Assembly (NCBI RefSeq): GCF_000166415.1
Contig: NC_014654.1
Coordinates: forward strand, 620,001-684,000
Source: Halanaerobium hydrogeniformans
Lineage (GTDB): Bacteria; Bacillota; Halanaerobiia; Halanaerobiales; Halanaerobiaceae
Reading direction: 5' to 3'
DNA length: 64,000 nucleotides
Positions within the stretch are counted from its first letter, which is position 1, and each line of letters starts with the position of its first letter. The notes below the pieces were generated by a model. It saw only the letters and a program-made list of their open reading frames with translations, was not told the origin of the DNA and did no database searches. A program made the translations under genes and the position numbers. Below, piece after piece: positions 1-9,588 of the stretch.

Positions 1-1
1 G

Positions 2-412
2 ATAGTTTTGTTTGGTTATGGTCCTTCTGGAGCAATCACCGAATATTTTGAATACAAACTTAGAACTTGCTCAGATAATTTTGTTATTTCCTTATTAGAT
101 GAAACTTCACTATTATCTGTAATTGATGATAATACTTTACTGGTTATCTTTACAGCTACAGGAACATTTCGCTCATTTGAACCGATTTATAAAAAAGCTA
201 AAAAACAAGGTGCTAATGTGGCAATAGTTGTTGAAGAGTATAATACCAGGCTATTTAACCAGTGTGATCGAATTTTCTGGTTATCAAAGTTCAATCAGCC
301 TGATTATTTAGAGCCATATCAAAAGACCAGAACGATATTTTTTATATTTATGGAAGAGGTTATAAATAAGATAATATTGAGTGAAAAGAATATAAAACAG
401 GAAGATAAATAG
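2..412 (+). CDS. RpiR-family regulator, C-terminal SIS domain (5' truncated by window edge)
   Basis: The reading frame is open from base 2, before any start codon, so only the C-terminal part of the gene is present. The fragment begins with the glycine-rich sugar-phosphate-binding loop of an SIS domain (GYGPSGAITEY) and continues with the strand 'LLVIFTATGTF', which corresponds to the usual 'ISxSGxT' segment of SIS domains. RpiR-type regulators join an N-terminal helix-turn-helix to such a C-terminal SIS domain that senses a phosphosugar. The missing N-terminus means a non-regulatory SIS protein cannot be excluded. A bidirectional hairpin terminator follows directly. Confidence 0.65.
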   Translation: MVLFGYGPSGAITEYFEYKLRTCSDNFVISLLDETSLLSVIDDNTLLVIFTATGTFRSFEPIYKKAKKQGANVAIVVEEYNTRLFNQCDRIFWLSKFNQPDYLEPYQKTRTIFFIFMEEVINKIILSEKNIKQEDK

Positions 413-437
413 AAAAAAGCCCGAAAGGGCTTTTTTT
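413..437. terminator. Bidirectional Rho-independent terminator
   Basis: The sequence aaaaaaGCCCgaaaGGGCttttttt is a short GC stem with a GAAA loop, an A-tract on the left and a T-tract on the right. It therefore works on both strands and separates the convergent SIS-domain gene (+) and the PAS-GGDEF pseudogene (-). Confidence 0.9.
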
Positions 438-1341
438 AATATGAAATCATATTTTTATTGGCATTTTTGGCTTTATAAAGCATTTTATCTGCTTTGGCAA
501 CAAAATTATCTGCATCTTCTCCATCAAATTGATAGAGACCAGCACTCATTGTAATCTTAGCATCATTAATATCTATTTTTCTAACCTCATCTAATATTCT
601 TTCGGCAACTATTTTTGCTTCTTCTAAGCTTGTATCAGGAAAAACAATTAAAAATTCATCTCCACCATGGCGGCCTGCAATATCCATTTCTCTGATATTT
701 TCATCGATTTTTTTTGCAAATGCAGCTAAAACTTTATCTCCAATTACATGGCCGTGGTTATTATTAACATTTGTAAAATCATCAATATCAAGCATCATTA
801 TTGTTAGCTTATCATTACCATGACTTGCTCTATTGATTTCAGCTTTAAGTCTCTGCATTATCTCACCATAGTTATACAACCCTGTCAAATCATCGATCAA
901 TGCCTTTATTTTTAATATTTCATTCATTTGAATTAATTCTTCTTCCTGTTTTTTCATTTTTGTAATATCAATTACATAGGTAACTTTTTTATATTTACCA
1001 TCTGGACCAAGAACTCTGGCTGCACTGGCAGAAATGGTCTTTTCTTCTCCATTTTTTGTTTTTACCTTCCATTCTTTACTGAGTTCACAACCTTATTCTA
1101 TGAATTCATCATGCAGTTTAGTTAAAGTTTCTCTATTTTCTTCAGTTGTAACTATTGAGAAGTGTTTGCCAATAAGTTCATCACGGCTGTAACCATATAT
1201 TTTTGAATAATGAGAATTAACAGTTTCGAAAATTCCCTTTTCATTAGTAATACAAAAGCCAATTGGAACTGCATTTACTATTGTTTCATTGATATTAAGT
1301 AATGCTATTAATTCCTCTTTACTCAAATTATCGTAATTCAC
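436..1341 (-). pseudogene. PAS-GGDEF diguanylate cyclase, interrupted by an in-frame TAA
   Basis: Read on the minus strand from GTG 1341 (ribosome binding site AGGGGT just upstream), the frame encodes a PAS domain for 82 codons and then meets TAA at 1095-1093. The same frame stays open after the stop, completing the PAS domain (KEWKVKTKNGEEKTIS..., ending in YVIDIT) and a whole GGDEF domain with start motif DDLTGLYN, active-site GGDEF and an inhibitory-site REMD five residues before it. An ATG at 957 could restart translation but has no ribosome binding site. The full protein would be about 300 residues, a soluble PAS-sensing c-di-GMP synthase. A single base change (or sequencing error) explains the break. 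Confidence 0.85.
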
Positions 1342-1499
1342 TTATATCTACCCCTATTTTTGTAATTTTATATGATGATTTTAGAAAATAATAATTTTGA
1401 TATTTATCATTACACATCATTTAAGAGTAAAAATTCAAATATCATTATAGCATAAGAGATATTTCTAAGCAAGAAATGAGAATATTGAGGAGTTTGTTT

Positions 1500-1528
1500 T
1501 TGTAGCTGTTTTTCTCTTATGTTATAAT
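1500..1528 (+). promoter_or_regulatory. Candidate sigma-A promoter for the patatin-like gene
   Basis: TTGTAG, 17 bp, then a perfect TATAAT at 1523-1528, 59 bp before the start codon at 1588. The -35 box matches only its first three bases, so the call rests on the -10 and the spacing. Confidence 0.5.
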
Positions 1529-1587
1529 TATAGTTGCTTGATTTGTAAATTAACGCTAAATAATAGATATAGGCGGGGTGAATAATA

Positions 1588-2448
1588 TTGAAGATTAAAG
1601 ATTGTGCTTTTGTACTTGAAGGTGGAGGTATGAGAGGTGCTTTTACGGCCGGAATTATAGATTATCTATTGCAAAATAATATATATTTTGAGCAGCTATA
1701 TGGTGTTTCAGCTGGAGCTAATAATGCTGCTAATTACTGCAGCAGGCAGAGGGTGAGAAATAAGAAGCTCTTTACTGAACTTGTGGAAGATAAAAGATAT
1801 ATGGGAATTAAAAATTTAATTAAAAATGGCAGCTATTTTGGGATGGATTTTCTCTTTCATAAACTTCCCCGGGAGGTACTTCCTTTTGATTATCAGGCTT
1901 TTAAAAATTCTTCCAGCAATCTAAAAGTAGCTGTTACTGCCTGTGAAAGTGGGGAAGTAGAATATTTTTCTCCTCAAAAATTTGAGAGTAATGAAAAAAT
2001 AGATAAACTATTTAAGGCTTCAAGCAGTTTGCCTTTGATGGCAAGTCCGGTAGAGATTGAAGGAAAAGCCTATCTAGATGGTGGAATAAAAGACTCAATT
2101 CCTGTTAAAAAGGCTTTGGCTGATGGTTATAAAAAGGTTTTTGTAATCTTAACCAGACCTAAAGATTACCGTAAATCACCTCTTAAAGCTAAATTCATAT
2201 TAGATCTTTTCTTAAAAAAGTATCCTAATTTAGTTGAAGGCTTAAAAACAAGACATCTTAATTATAATAAAACTTTAGAATTAATTGAGGAGAAAGAAGA
2301 TAAAGGTGAATTTTTTGTATTTAGACCTAAAGACTTAGAGATTGATCGCTTTACTAAAGATGTAGATCAGCTTAAAGATCTTTATAGTAGAGGCCATGAT
2401 TTAGCACTAGAAAAAGCAGAAGAATTAAAGAATTGGCTTAAAATTTAA
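1588..2448 (+). CDS. Patatin-like phospholipase (YjjU type)
   Basis: A cytoplasmic lipid acyl hydrolase of the patatin fold that uses a Ser-Asp dyad. Visible motifs are the oxyanion loop GGGMRGAF (residues about 12-19), the nucleophile elbow GVSAG (about 40-44, Ser at its centre) and the catalytic Asp in YLDGGIKD (about 166-173). At 286 residues it matches the compact bacterial YjjU-like family; no signal peptide or membrane segment is visible. The start is TTG at 1588, chosen because AGGCGGGGTG sits about 8 bp upstream and the protein begins just before the first patatin strand. It stands alone between the PAS-GGDEF pseudogene and the amylase. The physiological substrate is unknown. Confidence 0.88.
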   Translation: MKIKDCAFVLEGGGMRGAFTAGIIDYLLQNNIYFEQLYGVSAGANNAANYCSRQRVRNKKLFTELVEDKRYMGIKNLIKNGSYFGMDFLFHKLPREVLPFDYQAFKNSSSNLKVAVTACESGEVEYFSPQKFESNEKIDKLFKASSSLPLMASPVEIEGKAYLDGGIKDSIPVKKALADGYKKVFVILTRPKDYRKSPLKAKFILDLFLKKYPNLVEGLKTRHLNYNKTLELIEEKEDKGEFFVFRPKDLEIDRFTKDVDQLKDLYSRGHDLALEKAEELKNWLKI

Positions 2449-2590
2449 CTAAGCAATCTTTGTGTTATCTGTCTATTTGTGAAAATACAGGTAAAATTGT
2501 GTGTTTAATTCTAAAATATGTTATAATTAAGTAAGAATAGAAATTAATATTCACAAATAAATGATAGATCTAACAGGAGATAAAAAAAAT

Positions 2591-3688
2591 ATGGTAATAT
2601 TACAGGCTTTTCATTGGAATTGTTTGAATGACTGGTGGAAAGAAATTAGTGCAATTGCTGAAGAGATTTCTATAAAAGGTTTTGATGCAGTCTGGCTGCC
2701 ACCTCCTTCAAAAGGAATGGCGGGAGATAATTCTATGGGATATGATATTAAAGAACATTACAACTTGAATTCAAAATTTGGAGATAAGAAATCGCTGAAA
2801 GAACTGATAAATAAACTGCATAAAAATGATGTCGAAGTGATGGCTGATCTAGTTTTAGGCCATATGTTGGGTGAAAAAAAAGAATGGAATCCATATTTTA
2901 AGAAAAAAACATATACTAAATTTGAGGAAAGACACTTCCCGAAAAATTACGAGCATTTCTGTCACGAATGTGGTAACTGTCAGAGCAGAAACAGTTTTGG
3001 GGAAACGGTTTGCTATTATTCAGATAATGCATATATGAAAGATGGACTTATCGATTGGGCTAAATGGTTAAAATATGAAATAGGTTTTGATAGTTTTAGG
3101 CTTGATAATTTAAAAGATATGCGCTGGGATTTTTCAAAGGATTTTGCAGCTGAATTTATAGATCATACTTTTATGGTGGGTGAATACTGGTCTGGTGATG
3201 ATGAATATTTAAATGGTTTTATTAATCATACCAATTTAAATGTTTTTAATTTCCCTCTCTATTATAATATTAAAGAGATGTGTATGAACCCCTTATTTTC
3301 AATGCGAAATTTAGAAAAAACATCTAAAAAGAATAAAATTAACTTTTTATCCAATCATGATATTGAGAGAGATGAAAGAGATTTCAATAAAGATGCTATT
3401 ATTACAAATAAAGAGCTGGGTTATGCTTATATACTATTTCAGGATAATCCGGCAGTCATTTACTGGAATGACTATTTTAAATATGCTCTGAGAGAAAAAC
3501 TGGATGAATTGATCAATCTTAGAAAAAATTCAATTGATAAAAAACTGGAATTAATAACTTTAAATGATGATATTTATCATGCCCGTCGGGGAAGATACAA
3601 TATAATTATAAATAACGGTTATGATAGTTATAATTACTCAGGACTGGATGTTAAGGGTAGAGACTATGAGATCTTCATCCAGGATTAA
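2591..3688 (+). CDS. Compact cytoplasmic GH13 alpha-amylase family protein with a Cys cluster
   Basis: Glycoside hydrolase family 13 barrel of 365 residues, no signal peptide, so it acts on alpha-glucans inside the cell. Conserved regions appear in order: ADLVLGH (region I), FDSFRLDNL (region II, nucleophile Asp), VGEYWSGD (region III, acid/base Glu) and LSNHDIER (region IV, transition-state Asp). I chose ATG 2591 rather than the upstream in-frame ATG 2561 because AGGAGA lies 10 bp before 2591 and nothing precedes 2561. The usual C-terminal beta domain is very short. Unusually, four cysteines (C124-x2-C127-x2-C130-x10-C141) cluster in the region where amylases often carry a metal-binding insert; this may be a metal knuckle (inference). 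A TATAAT at 2522 could be its -10. Confidence 0.88.
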   Translation: MVILQAFHWNCLNDWWKEISAIAEEISIKGFDAVWLPPPSKGMAGDNSMGYDIKEHYNLNSKFGDKKSLKELINKLHKNDVEVMADLVLGHMLGEKKEWNPYFKKKTYTKFEERHFPKNYEHFCHECGNCQSRNSFGETVCYYSDNAYMKDGLIDWAKWLKYEIGFDSFRLDNLKDMRWDFSKDFAAEFIDHTFMVGEYWSGDDEYLNGFINHTNLNVFNFPLYYNIKEMCMNPLFSMRNLEKTSKKNKINFLSNHDIERDERDFNKDAIITNKELGYAYILFQDNPAVIYWNDYFKYALREKLDELINLRKNSIDKKLELITLNDDIYHARRGRYNIIINNGYDSYNYSGLDVKGRDYEIFIQD

Positions 3689-3724
3689 TGCTAAACTAAT
3701 TTCTTTAATAAGGGAGCGACCTTA

Positions 3725-6700
3725 ATGAAAAAAATCTTTATAATATTTGCATGTTTTCTGTTTTTATTTCTTTTAGCTGATGGAAGCCATGCAAATAATG
3801 ATATTAGAGAATTTGAAAATCAGACCTGGGAATATATCCCTGGTGATCTTCCAAGTGGAAGAGATAATATATATAATTTTGATTTAGCAGAAGGCTGGCA
3901 GTCCTATCAGCCTGGAGATACAATTGAACAATCTACCGATTATAGTTATATCTGGCTTAGAGTAAAGCTGCCAGATTATGATATCGATAATCCTACGCTT
4001 TATTTGCCAGGAGTTCTAGCCATAGAATATCCTTTCCCCTATCAATTATATCTTAATGGTGATCAAATTTATGAAAATGGCAGTTTAGAAGGAAAACTCA
4101 GGCTGCCAGAAAATTATCATTCTCTGGTTTCTTTACCTCAAAACTGGCAGGATAAATATCTTTATTTCCGTTTTTACAATAATAATCGTCAATTTACTAT
4201 TGGAGAAGAGATTATTGCTTCGATTTCTTCATACCAGAATCTAATTGATGATTTATTTTCTCGAGCTCCAATCGGGCTTATTTTCGCTTTAATTTATCTT
4301 TTGCTTGGGATCTTTGCAGGAATTATTTATTTTTTTAGACTAAATGAAAAAATTTACTTATATTTAGCTCTTTTTTTATTGGCAACTTCTATTTATACAA
4401 TACTCTATAACCAAATTTTTTCGGTAGTATTTAATCAATGGAATTATAGTTTTTATTTAATTTATTATTTTAGTATTTTTGTTTTAGCCGGTAGTTTCAG
4501 TTTTTTAATTAGTCAGATTATAAGCTCAAAAGAATTTTTATATAAAGCAATTGGTTATTCATATTTGATTACACTGGTTTTAGCTGTATTTTCTTATCTA
4601 CTTCACCCACCATCTATGTTTACATTTTTAAAATTTTATAATATTTCGATTATTATTTTTTCTATATTTACTTTTGCCCAGATATTAAAGATCTTTCTGG
4701 TAGATAAAGAAGAGTTAAGTAAAGAGATTCTGATTTTATTAACTACAATTTCTTTTTTGGGAATAATTGCACTAATACTTGTTTTCGATATGTTAGCGGT
4801 TCAATATGATATTCAAATTTTTAGAGATCAATTTGATTTGCTTTCCTATAATCTTTTGTCATATGGAATATTCTTCGTTGTCCTCTCATTGCTCTTTATA
4901 GTCGGCAGGCGTTTTTCTGCTGTATATACCGACCTAGTTCAATATTCAGAAAAACTGGAAGAGGCTAACAAAAATTTAAGCAAATTAGACCACTTTAAAG
5001 ATAAATTTATTACTACTACTTTAAAAGAATTTAAACTACCCTTATATAATATTATTTCAGCTGCAGAGTCGGTAATTAGGAATAATGTTAAAGCCCTAAC
5101 AGTAGATTCTAAAAAAGATTTAGCCGGTATAATTAAAGGAGGTCAGGGTTTAAATTACCTTTTTGACAGTTTTATTGATTATGCAGATATTAAAAAGGGA
5201 ACTATTGAATCAGAAACTGAAGATTTAGAGCTTAATCAGATTATTGATTATATAATAGAGTTTTTTAAGCCCATGCTTTCTGAAAAAGATATTAAGGTAG
5301 AAAATAATATTGAGAAAGAAAAGTTTATTATTGTTGCTGATAAAGGTCAGCTGATTCAAGCGATTTACAATCTTTTAGAATATGTCACAGTTTCTATCGA
5401 TTCAGCGGAGATCTCATTTATGGCAGAAAAAGCTAATAATAAAATTAAAATAAAGCTAAAAATCGAAGCAAATAAAATTTTATTTAAATATAAGTCAGAC
5501 ATTCTTGATATTGAAGGTGATTCTTTATTTATTACTGATTTAAATGATTTAAGACAGTTTATTATTCAGCAGCTGATTAAAAAACAGGGAGGAGATTTTG
5601 AGGTCGAAAAGCTGGCCAATAGGTCACTGCTTTTTACTATTTCGCTTCCGGGTTTAAGTTATGATAATTATCAAGAAGTTCCTGAAATTGTTGATTCAAT
5701 TAGATCAGAAACAATTGAAAAAGAAAATAAATTAAAATATTCACCTAACAATAGTAAAGAAACTATTTTGATTATAGGAGAAAAATCAAGTGATATTGAA
5801 TTCTTAAAAAATATTTTAATAGTTGAAGATTATAATATTCAGTTTGTAGATAAAAAAGAAGATATTAAAGATATATTAAATGAGGAAGTTGCTTTGATTA
5901 TAATTAATTTATTTTCTTTAGATCAATCAACTCTGAAATTATGCAAAATAATTAGAGATGATTATATGCTGTTTGAGCTTCCTATATTAGTGGTTTTAGC
6001 CAGAAGTGAACCCGATTATTTAATTCAGGGCTTTGAAATAGGCATTAATGACTTTATTCAAAAGCCTTTTACCAGCAGTGAATTAAAGGCAAAAGTAAGA
6101 AACATGGTTATTTTAAAAGAAAAAGTAAAAGATAGTATCCAGCAAAAGCAGAATTTTCTTAGAGCCCAAATCAAGCCTCACTTTTTATATAATACCCTGG
6201 GTGCCATTGCTTATTTATGTGAAAATAATCCAGCAAAAGCCAGCAAATTAGTGTTAGAACTTTCAAGTTATCTCCGTTATAGCTTTGATTTTGACAGTTT
6301 AAATAAGCAGGTTTCCATCAAAAAAGAGTTAGAACTTATTGATTTTTATTTAAACATTCAAAAAGCTCGTTTTGGTGATAAGATAACAGTAAAATATAAT
6401 CTAGCTGCAGATTTAATATTTACGGTACCACCTTTAATAATTCAGCCTTTAGTTGAAAATGCAGTTAAACATGGACTTTTAAGCAGAGAAAATGGAGGTA
6501 ATTTAGAAATTTGCATAAGCGAGTTAAAAGATTATTTTGAAATTAAAGTCATTGATGATGGGCCGGGTATGAGTGAAGAAGAATTGAAGCATTATCTGTT
6601 AAAAAATGATAATAAGGAAAGAGAAAAAGTAGGGCTTAAAAATATCAATCATCGTTTAAAAAGGATTTATAATCAACAATTAGAAGTAGAAAACACTAAA

Positions 6701-6745
6701 AGAGCTGGCACAACTATAAAATTTAAAATACCGAAGCAGGGTTAG
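3725..6745 (+). CDS. 7TMR-DISM multi-module sensor kinase with LytS-type catalytic module
   Basis: A 1006-residue membrane sensor. Order: signal peptide (1-23), 7TMR-DISM extracellular domain (about 30-170), seven membrane helices (about 180-395), coiled coil, a HisKA-like region, an ATPase-like region, a receiver-like domain (about 680-795), then a LytS-type kinase (about 800-1006). Only the last module looks active: IKPHFLYNT carries phospho-acceptor His819, with N-box QPLVENAVKHG and G1 box DDGPGM. The first HisKA has Lys434 where the His should be (LKEFKLPL against HELRTPL). The receiver has Asn728 at the phospho-Asp position and lacks the acidic pair, but keeps the Lys-Pro (QKPF). It begins an operon with a diguanylate cyclase (4 bp gap) and a response regulator, its likely partner. 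Confidence 0.88.
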   Translation: MKKIFIIFACFLFLFLLADGSHANNDIREFENQTWEYIPGDLPSGRDNIYNFDLAEGWQSYQPGDTIEQSTDYSYIWLRVKLPDYDIDNPTLYLPGVLAIEYPFPYQLYLNGDQIYENGSLEGKLRLPENYHSLVSLPQNWQDKYLYFRFYNNNRQFTIGEEIIASISSYQNLIDDLFSRAPIGLIFALIYLLLGIFAGIIYFFRLNEKIYLYLALFLLATSIYTILYNQIFSVVFNQWNYSFYLIYYFSIFVLAGSFSFLISQIISSKEFLYKAIGYSYLITLVLAVFSYLLHPPSMFTFLKFYNISIIIFSIFTFAQILKIFLVDKEELSKEILILLTTISFLGIIALILVFDMLAVQYDIQIFRDQFDLLSYNLLSYGIFFVVLSLLFIVGRRFSAVYTDLVQYSEKLEEANKNLSKLDHFKDKFITTTLKEFKLPLYNIISAAESVIRNNVKALTVDSKKDLAGIIKGGQGLNYLFDSFIDYADIKKGTIESETEDLELNQIIDYIIEFFKPMLSEKDIKVENNIEKEKFIIVADKGQLIQAIYNLLEYVTVSIDSAEISFMAEKANNKIKIKLKIEANKILFKYKSDILDIEGDSLFITDLNDLRQFIIQQLIKKQGGDFEVEKLANRSLLFTISLPGLSYDNYQEVPEIVDSIRSETIEKENKLKYSPNNSKETILIIGEKSSDIEFLKNILIVEDYNIQFVDKKEDIKDILNEEVALIIINLFSLDQSTLKLCKIIRDDYMLFELPILVVLARSEPDYLIQGFEIGINDFIQKPFTSSELKAKVRNMVILKEKVKDSIQQKQNFLRAQIKPHFLYNTLGAIAYLCENNPAKASKLVLELSSYLRYSFDFDSLNKQVSIKKELELIDFYLNIQKARFGDKITVKYNLAADLIFTVPPLIIQPLVENAVKHGLLSRENGGNLEICISELKDYFEIKVIDDGPGMSEEELKHYLLKNDNKEREKVGLKNINHRLKRIYNQQLEVENTKRAGTTIKFKIPKQG

Positions 6746-6749
6746 AGGG

Positions 6750-8273
6750 GTGAGGCAAAGATTGAATAATTTTTTTATAAAGTATAAATTTCTTTTTATT
6801 ATTTTATTAACTTTAGTGATAATGTTCATTTCTTATAATAATTATCAGAGAAGCAATGTCTTAATAGAAAATAATTATGAGAAACGTCAGAAACTGGTGG
6901 AAAGAAATATAGTAGATTCTATTATTCATGTTGATCAAAGTTTAAAAATTGCTGATAATCAATTAAACATGGAGATGCGTAAATATTCTCAGGTTTTATT
7001 AGATAAATATAAAGATAATCCTAATGTGAAAGAATGGAATTTAGAAGAATTAAAAAAGGAGTTTGTTGATTATGAAATCTTTATTGTTAATAGTGATTTA
7101 AAAGTCACAGCAACAACTTATGCTCCTGATTTAGGATTGGATTTTAATCGCTTTCCCAGCTTCGCTGAATCATTAAGGCAGCGATTAAAAGGTGATTCAT
7201 TAGTTATTGATAGACTTGATTTATCGATAAACACGGGTGAATTTAAAAAATATAGTTATCAGCCAACCCCTGATAATCAGTATTTATTAGAATTAAGTGT
7301 TGATATCCTGAAAAGATTTCCTGCGTTAAAGGATTTGAAATTATTTAGAGATGTAGATAATTTAATTGCAGAATATGAAATTGTAGAAGACATCGGACTT
7401 TATAGAGTTGATGCTCTCCAGGGAAATGTTAGTAGGTTAAGTAATGAAGAACCCTTTTTATATTCTGAGATACCTGAATATGAGGCTGAATTAGCCAGCA
7501 ATGCTGCTCAAAGCAATCAGATGCAGTCAAGAAATATTCAAGCAAATGGAAGTAATTATATCCATAATTTTTTTCCAGCTATAGTTGAAGACTCTCTGGA
7601 AAGCAGCCAGGGCTGGGCTTCATATATTGTAGGTATTCAGTATAACGAGTCTGTAATGCAGGCTGACATTAATTTTAATAGAAACTTATTTTTAATTAAC
7701 AGTATGATTATGTTTGTAATTCTTTTAATTTTCATCGGTATTGTAATATATTTATTACAAAATTTAGAGAATCAGGCTTATCATGATCAGCTTACCGGTT
7801 TGGCTAATCGTGATTTAGTTGTTAAATCATTTTCTGATTTAAAAGAAAAAGCTAAAAACAGGCAGAAAAAAATTGGAATATTATTTTTAGATATAGATAA
7901 TTTCAAAGAAATTAATGATAATTACGGGCATGATGTTGGTGATAAAGTTTTAAAAGAAGTAGCTGATTTGTTAAGTAGCAGTTTGCGAAGTAATGATAAA
8001 TTGTTTCGGCTTGGTGGTGACGAATTTGTGATTACGGTTACTGCTATTAATTCCATGGAGGAGATAAAACAGGTGGCTAAAAGAATTGTCGATGCTTTCA
8101 AAGAACCACTGATAGTTGATCAAAGCAACTTTTTTATAAGTGTTAGTTTAGGTATCAGTATTTATCCTGAACATGGGCAGGATCTCAGTGAACTTTTAAA
8201 AAATGCTGATAATGCAATGTACAGGGCAAAACAGCAAAAAGAAGATTATATTTTATATGAAGATTTCGAATAA
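6750..8273 (+). CDS. Membrane-anchored diguanylate cyclase with periplasmic sensor region
   Basis: Synthesises c-di-GMP. Two membrane helices (about residues 10-28 and 308-332) bracket a roughly 280-residue extracytoplasmic region that is probably a Cache-like ligand sensor (fold inferred from layout). The C-terminal GGDEF domain starts at DQLTGLANRD, carries DIDNFKEIND, an intact GGDEF active site and an inhibitory site RSND exactly five residues before it, so it should be active and product-inhibited. The GTG start lies 4 bp after the kinase stop, with GAGGGG overlapping the end of that gene, implying translational coupling. Its position between kinase and response regulator suggests a shared stimulus. 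Confidence 0.88.
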   Translation: MRQRLNNFFIKYKFLFIILLTLVIMFISYNNYQRSNVLIENNYEKRQKLVERNIVDSIIHVDQSLKIADNQLNMEMRKYSQVLLDKYKDNPNVKEWNLEELKKEFVDYEIFIVNSDLKVTATTYAPDLGLDFNRFPSFAESLRQRLKGDSLVIDRLDLSINTGEFKKYSYQPTPDNQYLLELSVDILKRFPALKDLKLFRDVDNLIAEYEIVEDIGLYRVDALQGNVSRLSNEEPFLYSEIPEYEAELASNAAQSNQMQSRNIQANGSNYIHNFFPAIVEDSLESSQGWASYIVGIQYNESVMQADINFNRNLFLINSMIMFVILLIFIGIVIYLLQNLENQAYHDQLTGLANRDLVVKSFSDLKEKAKNRQKKIGILFLDIDNFKEINDNYGHDVGDKVLKEVADLLSSSLRSNDKLFRLGGDEFVITVTAINSMEEIKQVAKRIVDAFKEPLIVDQSNFFISVSLGISIYPEHGQDLSELLKNADNAMYRAKQQKEDYILYEDFE

Positions 8274-8314
8274 AGATAGAAACTTTTTAAATAGCTTAGA
8301 TGAGGAGGTCGGAT

Positions 8315-9409
8315 ATGTTAAATGCAATAATAGTAGATGATGAAATACATGCTTTAGAAAGAATGAAAGATTTTGTAATTAAATCTGACAGCTTAAATCT
8401 ACTTGGCAGTTACAGTCAGGCAGAAAAGTGTCTTAAAGAATTAGAGCAGGGTAAGTTGCCTGATGTAGTATTTTTAGATATTCAAATGCCTGGAGTTAAT
8501 GGTTTAGAACTGGCCCAAAAGATCCAAGATATTGATGAAAATCTTGATGTGGTATTTATTACCGCTTATGATAATTATGCAGTTGACGCTTTTGAGTTAA
8601 ATGCTCTAGATTATTTATTAAAACCGATTTCTAAACAGCGATTTAAAAAAACAGTTCAGAGATTAAAAGAAAAGCAAGGTTTAGTAGAAGAAAAATCTGA
8701 AAAAATAAAGGTCAATTCTTTTGGTCAATTAGACTTAAGCTATCAGGAAGAAAAACTAAATATTAAATGGCCGACCTTAAAATCTCAAGAATTATTTTTA
8801 TTATTGCTTGATCATAAAGGTAATCTTGTAGCAATTAATAAATTAGCAGGAAAGTTGTGGCCGGACAAAACACAGCAGAAAGCCAATAATATTTTATATA
8901 CTACCATTTATAGTTTAAGAAAGGCTTTTAGAGAGATAGGTTTCAAAAAAATTATTACCAGTAAAAGGGGTTATTACAGACTTAATTTAGATAACTTCGA
9001 TTTAGCTTTATTAGAATTTGAAACTCTAATTACTAAAATAAAATCTAATTCTGCTTTTTCTTCTGAAGAAATTGAGCAGTTGATAAAAGTTTATCAGGGC
9101 CCTTATCTTGAAGATGTAGATTATGAATGGGCCTATAATTATAAAGCCAAACTTGAAAAAGAATATAAAGATGCTCTTTTAAAAGCAGCAGATAACTATT
9201 ATAAACAGCAAAAATTTCAAAAGTCAGAGCAGCTTCTAAAAACTATTTTAGAGCTTGATTTTTTATTTGATCCAGCTCAGAAAAAGCTTATAAAACTTTT
9301 AAAATTTCAGGCTAAAGAAGAATTAGCAAGAATGCAATATAATCAGTATAGGATGACCTTAAGCAGGGATTTAGGTATTGAGCTTAAAATCAGTTATGAT
9401 GACATTTAA
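8315..9409 (+). CDS. Response regulator: receiver + winged helix + BTAD (SARP-like)
   Basis: A DNA-binding response regulator of 364 residues. The receiver has the acidic pair in IIVDDE (Asp8, Asp9), phospho-acceptor Asp55 in FLDIQMPG and the conserved Lys in LLKPIS. A winged-helix (OmpR/Trans_reg_C type) follows at about 130-225, ending in SKRGYYRL, then a helical bacterial transcriptional activator domain (BTAD) to the C-terminus. I chose ATG 8315 over ATG 8300 because the ribosome binding site GAGGAGG at 8302-8308 overlaps the latter and sits 6 bp before the former. It is the last gene of the kinase operon and is followed by a terminator. Targets are unknown; the downstream surface-protein genes are plausible candidates. 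Confidence 0.88.
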   Translation: MLNAIIVDDEIHALERMKDFVIKSDSLNLLGSYSQAEKCLKELEQGKLPDVVFLDIQMPGVNGLELAQKIQDIDENLDVVFITAYDNYAVDAFELNALDYLLKPISKQRFKKTVQRLKEKQGLVEEKSEKIKVNSFGQLDLSYQEEKLNIKWPTLKSQELFLLLLDHKGNLVAINKLAGKLWPDKTQQKANNILYTTIYSLRKAFREIGFKKIITSKRGYYRLNLDNFDLALLEFETLITKIKSNSAFSSEEIEQLIKVYQGPYLEDVDYEWAYNYKAKLEKEYKDALLKAADNYYKQQKFQKSEQLLKTILELDFLFDPAQKKLIKLLKFQAKEELARMQYNQYRMTLSRDLGIELKISYDDI

Positions 9410-9448
9410 TCAAGTGAATTTTAAAAATAAAATATTTTAATCAAGATG

Positions 9449-9488
9449 ATTCCAGGTTGTTTTTAGCAGACAATCTGGGATTTTTTTA
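9449..9488 (+). terminator. Rho-independent terminator of the sensor-kinase operon
   Basis: attccaggttg and caatctgggat form an 11-bp stem (with G-U pairs) around a loop of about 10 bases, followed by seven T residues. It lies 40 bp after the response regulator stop. Confidence 0.8.
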
Positions 9489-9588
9489 TGGAGTGAATTA
9501 TTTTTGATTGCCAGTTTTAGATTACTTTTAGATTTCTATGCTATGCTGTAAATATAATACAAAATTAGCAGTTTAGAAGGGAGAACTT

